Below are positions 46,813-55,485 of a DNA stretch of 64,000 bases, one piece after another; the stretch's first letter is position 1; every line of letters starts with the position of its first letter. The notes beneath the pieces were generated by a model, which was not told the origin of the DNA, ran no database searches, and was given only the letters and a program-made list of their open reading frames with translations. Origin of the DNA: Massilia phyllostachyos (GTDB taxonomy: Bacteria > Pseudomonadota > Gammaproteobacteria > Burkholderiales > Burkholderiaceae_D); assembly GCF_021044825.1 (NCBI RefSeq), contig NZ_JAJNOC010000005.1, positions 124,001 to 188,000 of the forward strand, read 5' to 3'. The position numbers and the translations under genes are program-made.

Positions 46813-48051
46813 TTATTTTTCGAGCGTCAGGCCGTCGAGGCTGAACGGCGGCGCCTCGCCCCGCATCGCCCCCGCCAGCAGGCTGGCGCTGCCGCAGGCA
46901 AACGTGAAGCCCAGCGGCCCATGCCCGACGTTCAGCCACAGGTTGCCGTAGCGGGTCGCCCCGATGATCGGTGCGCTGCTCGGCGTGGCGGGGCGCAGGC
47001 CGGCCCAGACCGAGAGTTTCGAGTAGTCGGCGGCGCGCGGCATGGTTTCCCGCACCTGGCGGGTCAGGCCGGCCACGCGCTTCGGGTTGTGGCGCAGGTC
47101 TTCGCCGACCATGTCGACCATGGCGGCCACGCGCAGGCGGTCGCCGATGCGCGCGTACAGCACCTTGCGCTCGAAGTCGGTGACGCTGATTTCGGGCGCC
47201 ACGTCGTCGGCGCGGATCGGGGCCGTCAGGCTGTAGCCCTTGAGCGGGTATAGCGGCAGCTTGACGCCGACCGTGCTTGAGAGGTTGCGGCTCTGGATGC
47301 CGGCCGCCAGCACGTAGCTGTCGCCGGAAACGATCGCACCGTCGTCCAGCTCGATACCGGTGATGCGGCCGCGGTCGGCCAGCAGGCGCCGCGCCGCACC
47401 GTGCACGAAGCCGCGAAAGCGCGGATGTTCCTGCAGGCGCTCGGCCAGGGCCAGGCAGAAGGCGTGGCAGTCGGCCACCGCTTCGCCGCTGTTGTAGATG
47501 CCGCCGGCCAGCAGCGGCTCGGCCGCGGCCAGCGCCGGTTCGCGCGCGGCGCAGTCGGCGGGCGACCAGATCTCGCCGGCGCCCGGCTTGCCGGCCGCCT
47601 TTTCGAACACGGTGCGCGAGCGGTAGACCACCAGCTTGCCGGCGTCGCGCCAGTCGAATTTCTCCAAGGGGACGACGACTTCGAGCTGCTTCATGCCCTG
47701 GCGCGACAGCTCGCCCAGTTCGAGCAGCTTGGCCGTGGTCTTGCGGTTCACGTCGGCGCGGCAGTGGGCCAGGAAGCTGGCCAGCCAGCGGTACTGGCGC
47801 AGGTCGGCTTCAGGCCGGAAGTGCAGGGGACCGGTGTCCTGGAACATCCATTGCAGGGCCTTGAGCGGCACGCCCTCGTCCGCCAGCGGCGACACGTAGC
47901 GGTAGCTGAGCTGGCCGCCGTTGCCGTAGCTGGAACCGCTGCCAACTTCCGGCGCGCGTTCGAGGACGCAGACGTCGTAGCCGGCCTCCGCCAGCCACCA
48001 GGCCGACGTCAGTCCGACGACCCCGCCACCGATAACGATCACTTGCTGCAT
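46813..48051 (-). CDS. dadA: D-amino acid dehydrogenase
   Basis: 412 residues. FAD-dependent DAO-type fold with the dinucleotide motif VIGGGVVGLTSAWWLAEAGYD at the N-terminus, GSSYGNGGQLSYRYVSPLA, and C-terminal GLRPATPSSAPIIGATRYGN and GHGPLGFTFACGSASLLA, the hallmark of DadA. It oxidises D-alanine and other D-amino acids to keto acids at the inner membrane, passing electrons to quinone. D-alanine can come from peptidoglycan turnover, so it may serve the salvage cluster that starts at 49.7 kb, although it is on the opposite strand. Confidence 0.92.
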   Translation of the reverse strand: MQQVIVIGGGVVGLTSAWWLAEAGYDVCVLERAPEVGSGSSYGNGGQLSYRYVSPLADEGVPLKALQWMFQDTGPLHFRPEADLRQYRWLASFLAHCRADVNRKTTAKLLELGELSRQGMKQLEVVVPLEKFDWRDAGKLVVYRSRTVFEKAAGKPGAGEIWSPADCAAREPALAAAEPLLAGGIYNSGEAVADCHAFCLALAERLQEHPRFRGFVHGAARRLLADRGRITGIELDDGAIVSGDSYVLAAGIQSRNLSSTVGVKLPLYPLKGYSLTAPIRADDVAPEISVTDFERKVLYARIGDRLRVAAMVDMVGEDLRHNPKRVAGLTRQVRETMPRAADYSKLSVWAGLRPATPSSAPIIGATRYGNLWLNVGHGPLGFTFACGSASLLAGAMRGEAPPFSLDGLTLEK

Positions 48052-48160
48052 CCTGCACTCTTCAATATGGAGATGGTGGTGAAGTTTGGGCCCTGGGCGG
48101 CGCGGCGGCCAATGAAAGTCGCGGCGCGCACCATAACCGGGATATATGCGGGCGTTTGCC

Positions 48161-49489
48161 TCATGTTGGTGCGGGATTGCCGACGATGGCGTGGCGGTAG
48201 AGCGCCGTCAATATGCGTTCCTCGTAGCGCGCCAGCGCCGAGTAGCGGCCCTTGTCGCGTTCCGGGTCGCTGGACACGCCGCCGGCCAGCACGATGACGC
48301 CGTTGCGGCGGGCGGGATCGAAGGCGAACACCGAGCGCAGGCCATAGGCGTCGCCGAGGTGGCCGACCGCCTCGAAGCCGCCGTCCTCGACCAGCCGCAT
48401 GCCGGGACGGTCCGGGAACTGGGCATTGCCCAGGCCCCAGGCGTTGAAGAAGCCGCCGAGCGAGTCGCCGTTCGTTCCGTCATGGGTCCACTGGCGCGCG
48501 AACATGCGCTCCAGCGTGGCGCGCTCGAACAGGCGCTTGTTCTCGTGCACCCCGCCGTTCATCAGCATGCGCATGACGACGCCCATGCCACGCGCCGAGA
48601 TGCGCAGGCCGCCGGTCGGGCTGAAGGGTGTGGCGTTCGTCCCCGGCACATAGGTGGCGATGCCGGCGGGCGGCGCCGGCGGCTTGCCGCTGTAGTCGTC
48701 GACCTGCGGAATCCACGGGCCGTCAGGATTCCAGATCTCCGTATCGACCGTGCGCTTGCGGTAGAGCGTGGCCAGCTTCTCGAGCGCGGCGGGCGGAAGT
48801 AAAGAAGGGTTGTAGCCGGCAGTGATGCCGAGCGGCTGCAGCAGCAGGCGCCCCATCAGCAAGTCGAAGCGCTCGCCGGTCACCCTTTCCATCGCGGTGC
48901 CGATCACGCCCCAGCCGAGGTTACAGTAGGTGAACCAGTCGCCGGGGCCGGCGCGGTTCGACCAGCTCTTCGGGTCGCCCGGGACCAGCACGTCCTTCAG
49001 CGAAGTGGCCAGCGGCCAGGAATAGCCGGCTTCGTCGCGCAGCGAGGAGCGGTGCGTGAGCAGGGTGCGCAGGGTGATCGGGCGGTCCGGGAAATGCGGG
49101 TTGCGCAGCCTGAATCCGAGGTAGTTTGAGACGTCGGCGTCGAGCTCCATGCGGCCCGCTTCCACCAGGCGCATCAGGCCGAGCGTGGTCATCATCTTGG
49201 AGATCGAGGCGATGCGGTACAGGGTATCAAGCGTGGCCGGCTTGTCGGGCAGGGCGCCGTTGCCGATATGGCGACGGCCAAAGGCGCCCTCGTAGACCGG
49301 CTGGCCGGCGCGGATCGCCAGCACCGACAGGCTGGCCAGCTGCAGTGCCGGATCGTTCACGATCGCCGCCAGTTCGGCATCCAGCGCCTGCCGGCCAGCT
49401 TGGGTACCCGATGCCGCCGGCATGGCGAACAACGGTTCGACTGCGCCAGCCAAGGCCATGCCCAGCAGCGATCGCCTGCGCTCGTTCAT
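48161..49489 (-). CDS. exported serine hydrolase, beta-lactamase class C family
   Basis: 442 residues with an N-terminal signal (RRRSLLGMALAGAVEPLFA, possibly Tat-like given RRR). Catalytic S-x-x-K is Ser95-Lys98 in RIASISKMM, the Y-x-N motif is YCNLGWG and a distal H-x-G triad occurs in VGHLGDAYG, all expected for class C beta-lactamase / EstB esterases and D-aminopeptidases. It may hydrolyse esters, beta-lactams or D-amino peptides; which one cannot be told. It is upstream of dadA in the same direction. Confidence 0.85.
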   Translation of the reverse strand: MNERRRSLLGMALAGAVEPLFAMPAASGTQAGRQALDAELAAIVNDPALQLASLSVLAIRAGQPVYEGAFGRRHIGNGALPDKPATLDTLYRIASISKMMTTLGLMRLVEAGRMELDADVSNYLGFRLRNPHFPDRPITLRTLLTHRSSLRDEAGYSWPLATSLKDVLVPGDPKSWSNRAGPGDWFTYCNLGWGVIGTAMERVTGERFDLLMGRLLLQPLGITAGYNPSLLPPAALEKLATLYRKRTVDTEIWNPDGPWIPQVDDYSGKPPAPPAGIATYVPGTNATPFSPTGGLRISARGMGVVMRMLMNGGVHENKRLFERATLERMFARQWTHDGTNGDSLGGFFNAWGLGNAQFPDRPGMRLVEDGGFEAVGHLGDAYGLRSVFAFDPARRNGVIVLAGGVSSDPERDKGRYSALARYEERILTALYRHAIVGNPAPT

Positions 49490-49588
49490 CCGGTCTCCCT
49501 GTGTTCGTTATAGGTGTCGGACCAGCATACGGACCGTCGGAAAGGCTTGCCAAATGAATAGCGGTGGTCTTGGCATAACCGTTTTATA

Positions 49589-49605
49589 TTGGTATCAAGT
49601 GGTAT
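49589..49605 (+). promoter_or_regulatory. direct-repeat operator upstream of the NagR-like gene
   Basis: TTGGTAT at 49589 followed by TGGTAT at 49600, two half-sites 10 bp apart, next to a -10-like TATAAG. A similar pair occurs upstream of murQ at 50487. TGGTAT-type half-sites are typical for GntR/HutC regulators. Confidence 0.45.
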
Positions 49606-49691
49606 GCTTATAAGGCAAGAGCATGCAGGGGCAACGCTTTTTCATGGGCTGCAGCGTGGCCGGCGCGTACACTCTGCCCACTACCCGATTG

Positions 49692-50438
49692 ATGCCGATG
49701 ACGACTTCCAGCCCACCCTTCCAGGTCGACCTGAACGACAATTCGCCACTCTACATGCAGCTGGCGCGCAAGCTCGCACAGGACGTGCGCGACGGCCGCT
49801 ACCAGGCCGACCAGGCGCTGCCCTCCGAACGCACGCTGTCCGAGCAGCTCGATGTCTCGCGTGTGACTGCCCGCAAGGCGATCGACCAGCTGGTCGACCA
49901 GGGCCTGGTGGTGCGCCGGCGCGGCTCCGGCAACTACATCGCGCCGCGCATCGAGCAGCCGCTGTCCGACCTGTCGAGCTTTTCCGAGCAGCTGCAGCAG
50001 CGCGGCTATACGCCCGGCAGCCACTGGCTGCGGCGCGACGTGATGCAGGCCGACGCCGACGCCCAGCTCTCGCTCGGGCTCTCGCCCGGCACCCGGGTGG
50101 CGCGCCTGGAGCGCCTGCGCCTGGCCGACGAGGTGGTGATGGCCTACGAGGTCAGCGTGATCCCGGCCACCATCCTGCCGCGCCCCGAGAACGTGGGCGG
50201 TTCGCTGTACGCCCACCTGGCCAAGACCGGCCACATGCCGGTGCGTGCGCTGCAGCACCTGCGCGCCATGAACGCGCCCGCCGAGCTGGCGGCGCGCCTG
50301 GCCGTGCCGGAAGGGACCGCGGTGCTGTTCATCACCCGGGTCGGCTACCTGGAGTCGGGCGAGCCGGTCGAGTTGACCCACTCCTACTGCCTGAGCGACC
50401 ACTACGACTTCGTGGCGGAGCTGCGCCGTCCAGCATAA
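49692..50438 (+). CDS. GntR/HutC-family regulator, NagR-like
   Basis: 248 residues if the ATG at 49692 is used; an ATG at 49623 would lie almost on the predicted transcription start. An N-terminal winged HTH (PLYMQLARKLAQDVRDGRY, LPSERTLSEQLDVSRVTARKAI) is followed by a UTRA ligand domain (SSFSEQLQQRGYTPGSHWL to YDFVAEL). Members bind amino-sugar phosphates such as GlcNAc-6-P. It immediately precedes murQ, whose product makes GlcNAc-6-P, and the two share TGGTAT-type sites, so it probably represses the salvage operon until GlcNAc-6-P builds up. Confidence 0.85.
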   Translation: MPMTTSSPPFQVDLNDNSPLYMQLARKLAQDVRDGRYQADQALPSERTLSEQLDVSRVTARKAIDQLVDQGLVVRRRGSGNYIAPRIEQPLSDLSSFSEQLQQRGYTPGSHWLRRDVMQADADAQLSLGLSPGTRVARLERLRLADEVVMAYEVSVIPATILPRPENVGGSLYAHLAKTGHMPVRALQHLRAMNAPAELAARLAVPEGTAVLFITRVGYLESGEPVELTHSYCLSDHYDFVAELRRPA

Positions 50439-50486
50439 CTTTTCGTCATGATGACGGGCGCAGCTTTCATGGGACCGCCGGAAACA

Positions 50487-50506
50487 TTGGTATTACACTG
50501 GTTTTA
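50487..50506 (+). promoter_or_regulatory. candidate NagR operator upstream of murQ
   Basis: TTGGTAT (50487) and TGGTTT (50499), two half-sites 11 bp apart, ending 30 bp before the murQ ATG. Resembles the repeat in front of the regulator gene. Confidence 0.45.
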
Positions 50507-50536
50507 TCGACGACTGCGCACCAAGAAGACACCGCA

Positions 50537-51415
50537 ATGCTGAAAACCGAAACCCCGGCCCAGGACCACGCGACCCTCGACCAGTACCCCACCACGGAGC
50601 TGGTCACCGTCTTCGTGGACGACCAGATGAAGGCCGTCGAGGCCGTGCGCGCCGCCGCGCCGCGCATCGCCGCCGCCATCACCGCCGCCCTGCCGCGCAT
50701 CGAAGCGGGCGGACGCCTGATCTACGTCGGCGCCGGCACCTCGGGCCGCCTCGGGGTGCTCGACAGCGTGGAACTGAACCCGACCTTCTCCTGGCCGCAC
50801 GGCCGCGCAGTGGCGCTGCTGGCCGGCGGAGAAGGGGCGATGTTCGTCGCGGTCGAGGGCGCGGAAGACGATCATGACCAAGGGGCGGCGGATCTCGCCG
50901 GCGTGAAGGTCGATGCCGGCGACGTGGTGCTGCTGCTGGCCGCTTCCGGTTTCACGCCCTACGTGCTGGGCGCCCTGCGCGCCGCACGGGCGGCGGGGGC
51001 GCTGACCATCGGCTTCTCGAACAACCCGGATGCGCCGGTCGCCACCGAGGCCGAGATCGGCGTCGTGCTCGACACCGGCTCCGAAATCATCTCCGGCTCC
51101 ACCCGCCTGAAGGCCGGCACCTCGCAGAAGATTGCACTGAACACCTTCTCGAGCGGCCTGATGGTGCGTTTGAACAAGGTGTACGGCAACCTGATGGTAG
51201 ACTTTCGCGCTACCAATGCCAAGCTGGTGCGACGCGCCATCCGCCTGACCGCATTCGCCAGCGGCGCCGACGAGGCCGCCGCCAAGGCGGTGCTGGAACA
51301 GTGCGGCTACCACGTCAAGACCGCGATCGTGGCATTGATCAAACAAACCAGTGTCGAAGGGGCCCAGGCCCTGCTGGAAGCAGCGCGCGGCAGCGTGCGC
51401 GACGCCATCGCATAA
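50537..51415 (+). CDS. murQ: N-acetylmuramic acid 6-phosphate etherase MurQ
   Basis: 292 residues from the ATG at 50537. It cleaves the lactyl ether of MurNAc-6-P to give GlcNAc-6-P and D-lactate. SIS-domain motifs: LIYVGAGTSGRLGVLDSVEL, NPTFSW, LLAASGFTPYVLGAL, GSTRLKAGTSQKIALNTFS, and VYGNLMVDFRATNAKL. First enzyme gene of the salvage operon, right after its likely regulator. It requires a MurNAc kinase; the BadF-type kinase at 55.5 kb is a candidate. Confidence 0.95.
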   Translation: MLKTETPAQDHATLDQYPTTELVTVFVDDQMKAVEAVRAAAPRIAAAITAALPRIEAGGRLIYVGAGTSGRLGVLDSVELNPTFSWPHGRAVALLAGGEGAMFVAVEGAEDDHDQGAADLAGVKVDAGDVVLLLAASGFTPYVLGALRAARAAGALTIGFSNNPDAPVATEAEIGVVLDTGSEIISGSTRLKAGTSQKIALNTFSSGLMVRLNKVYGNLMVDFRATNAKLVRRAIRLTAFASGADEAAAKAVLEQCGYHVKTAIVALIKQTSVEGAQALLEAARGSVRDAIA

Positions 51416-51463
51416 CGAGCGGGGCCTGCAGAAGCCCGCCGACCACGAGACAGCAGACAACAC

Positions 51464-52729
51464 ATGCAAAAAGAAAACGTGAAGTCCCCGTGGCAGTGGG
51501 TGCCCTCCCTGTACTTCGCCCAGGCCATCCCCTACGTGGTGGTGATGAGCCTCTCGGTCATCATGTACAAGGACATGGGCATATCGAACACCGATATCGC
51601 CTTCTATACCAGCCTGCTGTACCTGCCCTGGGTGATCAAGCCCCTGTGGTCGCCGATCGTCGACATGTTCGGCACCAAGCGCCGCTGGACCGTGCTGCTG
51701 CAGCTGGCGGTCGCCGCCTCGCTGGTGGCGGTGGGCCTGGTGCTGCACCTGCCGAACTTCTTCGTGGCCAGCCTGGCCGTGATGTGGCTGATGGCCTTCA
51801 GCTCCGCCACCCACGACATCTCGGCCGACGGCTTCTACATGCTCGGCCTGCGCCAGCAGCAGCAGGCGGCGTTCGTGGGCGTGCGTTCGACCTTCTATCG
51901 CCTGGCCACCCTGGCCGGACAAGGCCCGCTGGTGGTGCTGGCCGGCGTGCTGGCGACCCAGCTGGGCGACGTCAACCAGGCCTGGTCGATCGTGTTCTTC
52001 GTGCTGGCGGCGCTGTTCTTCGCGGCCTTCCTGTGGCACGGGATGGTCCTGCCCAAGCCCGATGCCGACCACAAGGTGGCCGGCACCAGCAATCCGCTGC
52101 GCGACTTCTTCACCACCTTCTGGCTGTTCTTCCGCAAGCGCGACATCTGGCTGATCGTCGGCTTCATCCTCACCTTCCGCCTCGGTGAAGCGCAGCTCCT
52201 GAAGCTGGTCGCTCCTTTTCTCAAGGATCCGCTGATCGAGGGCGGCCTGGGCCTCACCACCGAGCAGTACGGCATCGCCTACGGCACCATCGGCATCGCC
52301 TTCCTGACCCTGGGCGGCCTGGCCGGCGGCTACCTGATCTCGCGCCTGGGCCTGAAGCGCTGCCTGTGGCTGATGGTCTTTGCCGTGCACCTGCCGGACC
52401 TGGTGTTCGTCTACCTGTCCCAGGCCCAGCCGACCAGCTTCGCCGTGGTCTGCGCCTCGCTCGCGGTCGAGCAGTTCGGCTACGGCTTCGGCTTCACCGC
52501 GATGCTGCTGTACATGATCATGGTCTGCGAAGGGGAGCACAAGACGGCGCACTACGCGATCTGCACCGGCCTGATGGCGCTCGGCATGATGGTGCCGGGG
52601 ATGTGGAGCGGCAGCCTGCAGGAATACCTGGGCTACCAGCACTTCTTCATCTGGGCCTGCCTGTCGACGATCCCCGCCTTCATCATGGCGGCGCTCGTGA
52701 AGATCGATCCCGAATTCGGCAAGAAATAA
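51464..52729 (+). CDS. MFS permease, AmpG-like muropeptide/anhydro-sugar transporter
   Basis: 421 residues with about 12 hydrophobic helices. The N-terminus PSLYFAQAIPYVVVMSLSVIMYKDMGISNTDIAFYTSLLYLPWVIKP-type sequence (motifs LYFAQAIPY and YLPWVIKPLWSPIVD) resembles AmpG and its MFS relatives that import GlcNAc-anhydroMurNAc peptides. It sits between murQ and the NagX-like gene in one operon, which supports a cell-wall sugar substrate. It could also carry free MurNAc or GlcNAc. Confidence 0.8.
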   Translation: MQKENVKSPWQWVPSLYFAQAIPYVVVMSLSVIMYKDMGISNTDIAFYTSLLYLPWVIKPLWSPIVDMFGTKRRWTVLLQLAVAASLVAVGLVLHLPNFFVASLAVMWLMAFSSATHDISADGFYMLGLRQQQQAAFVGVRSTFYRLATLAGQGPLVVLAGVLATQLGDVNQAWSIVFFVLAALFFAAFLWHGMVLPKPDADHKVAGTSNPLRDFFTTFWLFFRKRDIWLIVGFILTFRLGEAQLLKLVAPFLKDPLIEGGLGLTTEQYGIAYGTIGIAFLTLGGLAGGYLISRLGLKRCLWLMVFAVHLPDLVFVYLSQAQPTSFAVVCASLAVEQFGYGFGFTAMLLYMIMVCEGEHKTAHYAICTGLMALGMMVPGMWSGSLQEYLGYQHFFIWACLSTIPAFIMAALVKIDPEFGKK

Positions 52730-52733
52730 CGCC

Positions 52734-53861
52734 GTGCGCCTGACTTCCCTCGACGCCTTCCGCGGCTTCACGATCGCCGCCATGGTGCTCGTGAATAACC
52801 CGGGCGACTGGGGCAACCTGCATGCCCAGCTGGCCCACGCCAAGTGGAACGGCTGGACCTTCACCGACTGCATCTTCCCCTTCTTCCTGTTCATCGGCGG
52901 CGTGGCGATGACCCTGTCGCTGGGGCGCCTGGCGGCGGAAGGCGCCGACAAGCCGCGCCTGCTGTTGAAACTCGCGAAGCGCGCCGCGCTGATCTTCCTG
53001 ATCGGCTTCCTGCTCAACCTGATCCCGCGCTTCGATTTCGACAGCGTGCGCATCCCCGGCGTCCTGCAGCGCATCGCGCTGTGCACCCTGCTGGCCGCGC
53101 CGATCGTCGTCTACCTGGGCTGGCGCGCGCAGCTGGCCGTCATCACGCTGCTGCTGGCGCTGTATTCGGTGCTGATGCTGTGGGTGCCGGTGCCCGGCAT
53201 CGGCGCCGGCGTGCTCGAACCGGGCCAGGACTTCGGCGCCTGGGTCGACCGCACGCTGCTGGACGGCCACCTGTGGGTGCAATCGAAGACCTGGGACCCG
53301 GAAGGCCTGGTCAGCACCATCCCCGCCCTGTGCAGCCAGCTGTTCGGCGTGCTCGCGGGACGCCTGCTGGCGCTGAACCTGCCGCGCATCGAGCACACCG
53401 TGTGGATGCTGTTTGCCGGCCTGGTGTTCCTGGCGCTGGGTTCGAGTCTTGATGCCGTGCTCATGCCGATCAATAAAAGCCTGTGGACGGTCTCGTTCTG
53501 CCTGTGGATGACCGGCTGGGCGCTGCTCGCCTTCGGCCTGTTCTACTGGCTGCTGGATGCGAATCCCTATGCCGGCGTGCGCGAACGCGCCGCGGTGTGG
53601 GCGAAACCCTTCCTCATCTACGGCATGAATGCGCTGTTCATCTTCGCCTTCTCCGGCTTCGTCGCCAAGATGCTCGGTTTCATCAAGCTGGCGCAGCCCG
53701 ACGGCAGCCAGCGTTCGCTCGGCAGCGCGCTGTATGCGCCGATCAAGGCGCTGCCCCTGGGCGCGGCCAACACCTCCCTGTTATACGCCATCCTCTTCAA
53801 CGCCTGCATGTTCGCGATCGCCTACGGCATGTGGCGCAAGCGGTGGTTCGTCAAAGTGTAA
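52734..53861 (+). CDS. NagX-like membrane acyltransferase family protein (DUF5009/HGSNAT type)
   Basis: 375 residues from a GTG start 4 bp after the permease stop. About ten hydrophobic helices and the family signature RLTSLDAFRGFTIAAMVLVN and PFFLFIGGVAMTLSL. The family includes human heparan-alpha-glucosaminide N-acetyltransferase and the bacterial NagX genes found in GlcNAc/chitin regulons. It may acetylate glucosamine units or help amino-sugar uptake at the inner membrane; neither is proven. Confidence 0.8.
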   Translation: MRLTSLDAFRGFTIAAMVLVNNPGDWGNLHAQLAHAKWNGWTFTDCIFPFFLFIGGVAMTLSLGRLAAEGADKPRLLLKLAKRAALIFLIGFLLNLIPRFDFDSVRIPGVLQRIALCTLLAAPIVVYLGWRAQLAVITLLLALYSVLMLWVPVPGIGAGVLEPGQDFGAWVDRTLLDGHLWVQSKTWDPEGLVSTIPALCSQLFGVLAGRLLALNLPRIEHTVWMLFAGLVFLALGSSLDAVLMPINKSLWTVSFCLWMTGWALLAFGLFYWLLDANPYAGVRERAAVWAKPFLIYGMNALFIFAFSGFVAKMLGFIKLAQPDGSQRSLGSALYAPIKALPLGAANTSLLYAILFNACMFAIAYGMWRKRWFVKV

Positions 53862-53875
53862 GAAAGAATAAAGGA

Positions 53876-55471
53876 ATGGACGTGAAGCCCAACCTGAAAA
53901 AACGCACCCTCACCTTCGGCCTGCTCGGCGGCGCCCTGGCGATGAATGGATTCCTCACCGCCTGCACCACGCAGCCTACCGTGCCGGGCGCGCCTGGCGA
54001 CACGCCTCCGCCTGCGCCGCGCGAATTCCGCGCCGCCTGGGTTTCCACCGTCGCCAACATCGACTGGCCCAGCAAACCCGGTTTGCCCGCCGCCCAGCAG
54101 CAGGCGGAAGCCATCGCCATCCTGGAGCGCGCGGTCAGCCTGAACCTGAACGCCATCGTGCTGCAGGTGCGCCCGTCCGCCGATGCGATCTATGCCTCGA
54201 AGATCGAGCCCTGGTCCGAATACCTGACCGGCGCCCAGGGCAAGCCGCCTTCGCCGTGGTACGACCCGCTGGCCTTCTGGGTGCGCGAAGCGCATGCGCG
54301 CGGGCTGGAACTGCACGCCTGGTTCAACCCCTACCGCGCGCGACACGACAACGCCCGTTCCCCAAGCGCGCCGAACCACATCACCAACACCATCCCCTCG
54401 GCCGTGAAGCGCTACGGGAAGTTCATGTGGATGGACCCGGGCGAGGAAGCGGCGTCGAAGCAGACCATGGACGTGGTCCTCGACGTGGTGCGCCGCTACG
54501 ACATCGACGGTGTGCACATCGACGATTACTTCTACCCCTACCCGATCGAGGCGCCGGACGTGGCCGGCAATGCCCAGGCGCTGGACGGCGGCGCCAAGCC
54601 CCAGGCCAAGGAACTCGACTTCCCCGACACCCCGGCCTGGGAACGCTACCTGGCCTCGGGCGGCAAGCTCGATCGCGCCTCCTGGCGCCGCGACAACGTG
54701 AACCGCCTGATCGAAGCCATGTACAAGGGCATCCATCGCGAGAAGAGCTGGGTGCGCTTCGGCATCAGCCCCTTCGGCCTGGGCCGTCCGGACCGCCGCC
54801 CGCCCGGCATCAACGGCTTCTCGCAGTACGACAAGCTGTATGCGGACGCCGAGCTGTGGCTGGAAAAGGGCTGGCTCGACTACTTCACGCCGCAGCTGTA
54901 CTGGCCCGTGGCCCAGACCGCGCAATCGTATCCGGTGCTGCTCGACTACTGGATCGGCCAGAACCCGCAGGGCCGCCACATCTGGCCTGGCCTCTTCACC
55001 AGCCGCATCGGGGCGCCGAGCAGGAACTATGAGCCGCAGGAAGTGCTGGACCAGATCGCCCTGACCCGCCAGCGTCCTCTGGCCACGGGCCACGTCCACT
55101 TCAGCATGATCGCGCTGACCCAGAACCGGCAAGGCATCAGCGACAAGCTGAAAAGCGCCCTGTACACCGGCCCGGCCCTGGTGCCGGCCACCACCTGGCT
55201 GGCGAGCGAGCGTCCCGGCACGGTGCAGGTCAGCGGCGCGCCGGCCAGGGGCGGCGTCAGGCTGAAACTCAAGGCGGGCCGGGCGACCGCGCTGTATGCG
55301 GTGTGGTCGCGCCACAGCGGCGTGTGGCGCTTCGACGTGGCGCCGGCTTCGCGTGTAGACTGGACGGTGCCGGACGACGCGAAACTGGGCGCCGCCGACC
55401 TGGTCTACGTGACCCCGGTCGACCGCCTCGGCAACGAGGGCGCGCGCGTGCAGGCATGGCGCAAACCCTGA
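53876..55471 (+). CDS. DigH-like glycosyl hydrolase lipoprotein (GHL10/DUF187 family)
   Basis: 531 residues from the ATG at 53876 with AAGGA upstream. Lipobox FLTAC (Cys30), then a TIM-barrel of the DUF187/GHL10 family: REFRAAWVSTVANIDWPSKPG, LNAIVLQVRPSADAIYAS, ELHAWFNPYR, DIDGVHIDDYFYPYP with candidate acidic catalytic residues, and YFTPQLYWP. E. coli DigH (YddW) of this family cleaves denuded peptidoglycan glycan strands, so this lipoprotein probably releases sugars for the operon. A C-terminal beta domain follows from about residue 430. Confidence 0.85.
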   Translation: MDVKPNLKKRTLTFGLLGGALAMNGFLTACTTQPTVPGAPGDTPPPAPREFRAAWVSTVANIDWPSKPGLPAAQQQAEAIAILERAVSLNLNAIVLQVRPSADAIYASKIEPWSEYLTGAQGKPPSPWYDPLAFWVREAHARGLELHAWFNPYRARHDNARSPSAPNHITNTIPSAVKRYGKFMWMDPGEEAASKQTMDVVLDVVRRYDIDGVHIDDYFYPYPIEAPDVAGNAQALDGGAKPQAKELDFPDTPAWERYLASGGKLDRASWRRDNVNRLIEAMYKGIHREKSWVRFGISPFGLGRPDRRPPGINGFSQYDKLYADAELWLEKGWLDYFTPQLYWPVAQTAQSYPVLLDYWIGQNPQGRHIWPGLFTSRIGAPSRNYEPQEVLDQIALTRQRPLATGHVHFSMIALTQNRQGISDKLKSALYTGPALVPATTWLASERPGTVQVSGAPARGGVRLKLKAGRATALYAVWSRHSGVWRFDVAPASRVDWTVPDDAKLGAADLVYVTPVDRLGNEGARVQAWRKP

Positions 55472-55485
55472 TAGTGACAAGTCTT

